Positions 5,549 to 8,005 of a stretch of 8,005 nucleotides of DNA are shown here, piece by piece (positions within the stretch are counted from its first letter, which is position 1; every line of letters begins with the position of its first letter). The translations under genes and the position numbers were made by a program. The stretch is from Pseudomonadota bacterium. GTDB taxonomy: Bacteria; Pseudomonadota; Alphaproteobacteria; Rhodospirillales; Rhodospirillaceae. A model generated the notes under the pieces. The model did not search any database. It saw only the letters and a list, made by a program, of their open reading frames with translations, and was not told where the DNA came from. Location of the stretch: the NCBI GenBank assembly GCA_023396465.1, contig JAEWWF010000357.1, positions 1 to 8,005 of the forward strand, given 5' to 3'.

Positions 5549-6952
5549 CTAGAAATGGATTGCCCGCCCGAAGGCGTCAAGCACGGACTCGTGCATCATT
5601 TCCGACAACGTCGGGTGCGGGAAGATGGTATGCATCAATTCCGCCTCCGTCGTCTCCAGGGTTTTGGCGATGGAATAACCCTGGATCAATTCCGTCACCT
5701 CGGCCCCGATCATGTGGGCGCCCAGCAGTTCGCCGGTCCTGGCGTCGAACACGGTCTTGACCATGCCCTCCGGCTCGCCCAGCGCGATGGCCTTGCCGTT
5801 GCCGAGGAACGGGAAGCGGCCGACCTTCACCTCATAGCCCTGCTCCTTGGCCTTCTTCTCGGTCAGGCCGACGGAGGCGACTTGCGGATGGCTGTACGTG
5901 CAGCCAGGGATGCGGCTGCGGTCCATGGGGTGAACGTCGGGCAAGCCGGCGATCTTCTCGACGCAGATGATCGCCTCGTGGCTGGCCTTGTGGGCGAGCC
6001 AAGGGCCTTGCACCAGATCGCCGATGGCATAAAGCCCGTCGACGCCGGTGCGCAGGTAGCCATCCACCTGGATGAAGCCGGCCTTGTCCTGGGTCAGCCC
6101 CAGGCCGTCGATGCCGATGTTCTCGACGTTGGGCTGGATGCCGACGGCCAGGATCACCCGGTCGACGGTGATCTCGCTTTTCTTGCCGTTCTCGTCGAGC
6201 ACGGCGGTGACGCTGTCGGTGCCCTTCTTCAGCTCGGCGACCTTGGTGTTGACCTTGATCTTGAGCCCGTCCTTCTCCAGCGCCTTCTTGAGGAAGGCCG
6301 AGATTTCCTCGTCCTCCGCCGGCACGATTCGGTCGAGCACCTCGACCACCGTCACCTCGGTGCCGAAGGCGGCGAAGAAGCTGGCGAACTCGATGCCGAT
6401 GGCGCCGGAACCGACCACCAGCAGCTTCTTCGGCATGGTGTTGGGCACCAGCGCGTGGCGGTAGGTCCACACCAGCTTGCCGTCGGCTTCCAGGCCCGGG
6501 AAGGTGCGGGCGCGGGCGCCGGTGGCGAGGATGATGTGCTTGGCGGAGACATCGGCCACCGCTTTGCCGTCCTTCTCCACATGCACCTTGCCCTTGCCGG
6601 CGAGCCTGCCGTGGCCGTCGAAGACGGTGACCTTGTTCTTCTTCAGCAGGTGCTTGACACCGCCCGACAGCTGCCCCGCCACGCCGCGCGAGCGCTTGAC
6701 GATGGCATCAAGGTCGAAGCCCACCCCTTCGGCGCTGAGGCCGAAGGACTTGGCGTGCTTGAAGGTGCGGTAGATGTCCGCCGAGCGCAGCAGCGCCTTG
6801 GTCGGGATGCAGCCCCAGTTGAGGCAGATGCCGCCCAGGTGCTCGCGCTCGACGATCGCCGTCTTCATGCCGAGCTGGGCGGCGCGGATGGCGGCCACGT
6901 AACCGCCGGGACCGGCGCCGACGACGACCAGGTCGAAGGTGTTTTCGGCCAT
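5549..6952 (-). CDS. lpdA: Dihydrolipoamide dehydrogenase (E3)
   Basis: This 467-residue flavoprotein reoxidises dihydrolipoamide on E2 with NAD+. It shows the FAD-binding GAGPGG (12-17), the redox disulfide CLNWGC (Cys43, Cys48), the NAD-binding GSGAIG (181-186), the second FAD motif AIGD (309-312), and the dimer-interface active-site dyad in HPTLSE (His446, Glu451). There is no N-terminal lipoyl domain, unlike some E3 proteins encoded in pdh operons. Length is standard. The ATG at 6952 is preceded by a strong ribosome site, and pdhC ends 29 nt upstream. Placement after pdhC assigns it primarily to pyruvate dehydrogenase, although E3 is often shared with the oxoglutarate and glycine-cleavage complexes. 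Confidence 0.97.
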   Translation of the reverse strand: MAENTFDLVVVGAGPGGYVAAIRAAQLGMKTAIVEREHLGGICLNWGCIPTKALLRSADIYRTFKHAKSFGLSAEGVGFDLDAIVKRSRGVAGQLSGGVKHLLKKNKVTVFDGHGRLAGKGKVHVEKDGKAVADVSAKHIILATGARARTFPGLEADGKLVWTYRHALVPNTMPKKLLVVGSGAIGIEFASFFAAFGTEVTVVEVLDRIVPAEDEEISAFLKKALEKDGLKIKVNTKVAELKKGTDSVTAVLDENGKKSEITVDRVILAVGIQPNVENIGIDGLGLTQDKAGFIQVDGYLRTGVDGLYAIGDLVQGPWLAHKASHEAIICVEKIAGLPDVHPMDRSRIPGCTYSHPQVASVGLTEKKAKEQGYEVKVGRFPFLGNGKAIALGEPEGMVKTVFDARTGELLGAHMIGAEVTELIQGYSIAKTLETTEAELMHTIFPHPTLSEMMHESVLDAFGRAIHF

Positions 6953-6960
6953 GGATCAGG

Positions 6961-6967
6961 TCTCCTT
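6961..6967 (-). promoter_or_regulatory. Strong ribosome binding site of lpdA
   Basis: AAGGAGA on the - strand lies 8 nt before the lpdA ATG, an ideal Shine-Dalgarno match and spacing. It is the best ribosome site in the window and confirms the lpdA start. Confidence 0.8.
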
Positions 6968-6981
6968 CCCGCCTGTCGGCG

Positions 6982-8005
6982 TCACAGCATGAGGGTGAGC
7001 GGGTCTTCCACGATCGCCTTGAAGGCGGCGAGGAATTCCGCCCCGACGGCGCCATCCACCACGCGGTGGTCGACCGACAGGGTGCAGGTCATCATGGTGG
7101 CGACGGTCAGCGCGCCATCCACCACCACCGGCCGCTGCTCGCCGGCGCCGACGGCCAGGATGCAGCCCTGCGGCGGGTTGATGATGGCCGCGAACTCGCG
7201 GATACCGAACATGCCGAGGTTGGAGACCGAGAAGCCGCCGCCCTGGTATTCCTCCGGCTTCAGCTTGCCGGCGCGGGCGCGCTTGGCCAGGTCCTTCATC
7301 TCGTTGGACAGGGTCGCGAGGCCCTTCTGGTCGGCCTTCTTGAGGATGGGGGTGATGAGGCCGCCATCGGTTGCCACGGCGACGGAGACGTCCACGTCCT
7401 CCCAGTACAGGATGCCCTCGTCGGTCCAGCTGGCGTTGGCGGCCGGCACGCGGCGTAGCGCCACGGCGACGGCCTTGATGACCAGGTCGTTCACCGACAG
7501 CTTGAAGGCGTCGCCGCCCTTGTCGTTCAGCTGCTTGCGCAGCTTCAGCAGCTCGTCGATGCGCAGGTCGATGGTCAGGTAGAAGTGCGGCACCGTCTGC
7601 TTGGACTCGGTCAGGCGGCGGGCGATGGTCTTGCGCATGCCCGAGTTGGGCTCCAGGCGGTAGGGCCGGCCCATGGCCACCTGTTCCGGCGTCGCGCTGG
7701 CGACCGCCTTGGCGGCGGCAGGAGCCTGCGGCGCGGCCTGGGCCGTCTCCGCCTTGCCGGCAGCGGCGGCGGCGGGAGCGGCCTTGCCGGTGCCCTCCGC
7801 CTTGGCCTTCTCCACGTCGGCCTTCACGATGCGGCCCTTGGGGCCGCTGCCGGTGACCTGAGCGAGGTCCAGCCCGGCCTCCCTGGCGATGCGCTTCGCC
7901 AGCGGGCTGGCGAAGACGCGGTCGCCCTTGGCGGCCGACGCCGACGCCTGGGCCGGAGCCTGAGCCGGCTTCGGCGCCTCGGCGGCGGCAGCGGCCGGCT
8001 CGGCC
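6982..8005 (-). CDS. pdhC: Pyruvate dehydrogenase E2, dihydrolipoyl acetyltransferase (N-terminus beyond window)
   Basis: The frame is open from the right edge of the window to the TGA at 6984-6982 (340 complete codons). It encodes the C-terminal part of E2, which passes the acetyl group from its lipoyl arm to CoA. From N to C: an Ala/Pro/Lys-rich swinging linker (8005-7921); the peripheral subunit-binding domain (about 7920-7804; RVFASPLAKRIAREAG and GSGPKGRIVKADV), which docks E1 and E3; a second Ala-rich linker; and the catalytic trimer-forming domain (about 7665-6985). The active-site motif DHRVVDG is intact, with His at 7068-7066 and Asp at 7056-7054. The VPHFYLT stretch is typical of pyruvate rather than oxoglutarate E2 enzymes. 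The N-terminal lipoyl domain(s) and start lie outside. A GTG at 7827 inside the subunit-binding domain is not the start. Confidence 0.95.
   Translation of the reverse strand, partial: AEPAAAAAEAPKPAQAPAQASASAAKGDRVFASPLAKRIAREAGLDLAQVTGSGPKGRIVKADVEKAKAEGTGKAAPAAAAAGKAETAQAAPQAPAAAKAVASATPEQVAMGRPYRLEPNSGMRKTIARRLTESKQTVPHFYLTIDLRIDELLKLRKQLNDKGGDAFKLSVNDLVIKAVAVALRRVPAANASWTDEGILYWEDVDVSVAVATDGGLITPILKKADQKGLATLSNEMKDLAKRARAGKLKPEEYQGGGFSVSNLGMFGIREFAAIINPPQGCILAVGAGEQRPVVVDGALTVATMMTCTLSVDHRVVDGAVGAEFLAAFKAIVEDPLTLML

Noticed and set aside
4574..7582. 1002-codon + strand open frame opposite lipA, lpdA and part of pdhC
   Set aside because: It spans three well-identified genes in antisense, is rich in His/Asp/Gly/Leu as expected from the complement of these codons, and has no domain or ribosome-site support.
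7671..8005. Low-complexity GCC/GGC-rich stretches that look like repeats
   Set aside because: They are the Ala/Pro-rich flexible linkers of the E2 subunit read on the - strand, not DNA repeats.

Overview
The window is GC-rich, with strong G/C bias at third codon positions, and is densely packed with genes. It looks like an ordinary chromosomal segment of an alphaproteobacterium. The Rhodospirillales (Magnetospirillum/Rhodospirillum-type) seem the best guess, from protein flavour and gene neighbourhood, but no marker gene here fixes the genus. No RNA gene, insertion sequence, CRISPR array or prophage sign is visible.

Left part (1-2693). A serine/threonine dehydratase or serine racemase-like PLP enzyme enters from the left edge on the + strand and stops at 677. 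A strong hairpin at 706-737 separates it from a convergent two-gene operon on the - strand. That operon encodes a membrane-anchored coiled-coil M23 metallopeptidase (1203-2693), followed by a bactofilin (767-1219) whose start overlaps the peptidase's end by 17 nt. This is a plausible cell-shape module: a bactofilin scaffold beside a peptidoglycan hydrolase with an intact zinc site.

Middle part (2694-4092). A gene-free stretch of 348 nt lies between divergent genes and must hold the start signals for both directions. On the + strand it leads to pgpA (phosphatidylglycerophosphatase A) and, 4 nt after its stop, a stand-alone CinA C-terminal domain (NMN amidase, PncC).

Right part (4105-8005). 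A tightly spaced - strand run, read right to left, contains pdhC (E2 of pyruvate dehydrogenase, N-terminus cut off by the window), lpdA (E3, dihydrolipoamide dehydrogenase), lipA (lipoyl synthase) and a COQ10/RatA-like START-domain protein. LipA makes the lipoyl cofactor that E2 carries, E3 reoxidises it, and the last gene probably supports ubiquinone function in respiration. The run converges on pncC with only 12 nt between stop codons.

I found no clear sign of a new system. The points most worth a second look are the overlapping M23-bactofilin pair, the likely mislabelled RatA family member in a lipoate/PDH operon, and a serine-racemase-like metal site in the partial dehydratase. The very long ORFs opposite the M23, lipA, lpdA and pdhC genes are shadow frames.
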